A stretch of 6,187 nucleotides of DNA, from assembly GCA_013140465.1 (NCBI GenBank), contig JABFST010000361.1, positions 1 to 6,187 on the forward strand, written 5' to 3'. This DNA is from Methylococcaceae bacterium. Lineage in GTDB: Bacteria > Pseudomonadota > Gammaproteobacteria > Methylococcales > Methylomonadaceae. The notes under the pieces are model-generated. The model saw only the letters and a list, made by a program, of their open reading frames with translations. It did no database searches and was not told where the DNA came from. This document shows, one piece after another, positions 6,101 through 6,187 of the stretch. Numbering within the stretch: position 1 is the first letter of the stretch; each line of letters opens with the position of its first letter. The translations under genes and the position numbers were made by a program.

Positions 6101-6134
6101 CGTTGGCTGAGCGGAGTCGTTGGCTGAGCGGAGT
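6101..6134 (+). repeat. Tandem duplication of a 17-bp unit
   Basis: CGTTGGCTGAGCGGAGT occurs twice, back to back and without a mismatch, at 6101-6117 and 6118-6134. The second copy continues into CGAAGC and forms the left arm of the inverted repeat that follows. This looks like a slippage duplication of part of the palindromic element. Confidence 0.9.
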
Positions 6135-6179
6135 CGAAGCCGGCGGCGGGATTCGCTTCGACTCCGCTCAGCGAACGAC
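6116..6179. repeat. 25-bp inverted repeat (REP-like intergenic palindrome)
   Basis: The left arm 6116-6140 and the right arm 6155-6179 are reverse complements over 25 bp with a single mismatch at 6122. The inner 18 bp, GCTGAGCGGAGTCGAAGC, pair perfectly. The 14-nt loop (6141-6154) is CGGCGGCGGGATTC. The GAGCGGAGTCGAAG core resembles short palindromes found in many copies between genes in diverse bacteria. No T-tract follows in the window. It lies upstream of the minus-strand operon, so it may end the next gene to the right or be a non-autonomous dispersed repeat. Confidence 0.85.
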
Positions 6180-6187
6180 ACCCAAAC

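Noticed and set aside
6101..6187. End of an insertion sequence at the right edge
   Set aside because: There is no transposase coding sequence or target-site duplication. The palindrome folds on itself and looks like a short non-coding repeat.

Overview
The window looks like chromosomal core sequence from a gammaproteobacterium. The basis is the left-hand block: the 3' end of a type IV prepilin peptidase gene (pilD), then coaE, zapD and yacG packed head to tail. That order is typical of gammaproteobacteria, and ZapD is essentially restricted to beta- and gammaproteobacteria. Base composition is moderate and even across the genes. The lineage may be a methanotroph-like one (Methylococcales), but that is an impression, not a demonstration. 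I see no rRNA, tRNA, CRISPR array, transposase or phage gene.

Left block, plus strand, 1-1689: pilD ends 2 nt before coaE (dephospho-CoA kinase). A 12-nt gap then leads to zapD (FtsZ-ring stabiliser), whose stop codon shares a base with the start of yacG (zinc-binding gyrase inhibitor). The spacing implies a single transcript. It links pilus assembly, coenzyme A synthesis, cell division and gyrase control, a grouping known for its conserved position rather than a shared pathway.

Middle, plus strand, 1846-3756: a 636-residue lipid acyl hydrolase of the patatin/cPLA2/phospholipase B superfamily stands alone behind a 156-nt gap. It has a GGGSR oxyanion motif, a VSGGSW nucleophile elbow and a DGG catalytic aspartate. 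It converges on the minus-strand genes, and a strong 15-bp hairpin of a dispersed-repeat type separates the two sides.

Right block, minus strand, 6003 down to 3855: first comes a small protein that matches only the C-terminal part of the DEAD-box helicase DeaD/CsdA (a DbpA-type RNA-binding domain with a basic tail and no helicase core). One nt after its stop starts a RimB-like putative protease (PF05618 family). Seven nt further on is a YjbQ/UPF0047 protein, and 134 nt beyond that is an unrecognised helical protein of 174 residues. The first three form a clear operon. Upstream of it lies an AT-rich probable promoter containing a short palindrome, and the right edge holds a compound repeat: a 17-bp tandem duplication merged into a 25-bp inverted repeat.

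The least ordinary items are the helicase-less DeaD-type RNA-binding protein and its pairing with a RimB-like protease, the bacterial phospholipase B-like enzyme, and the two palindromic repeats. No clearly new defence or mobile system is visible.
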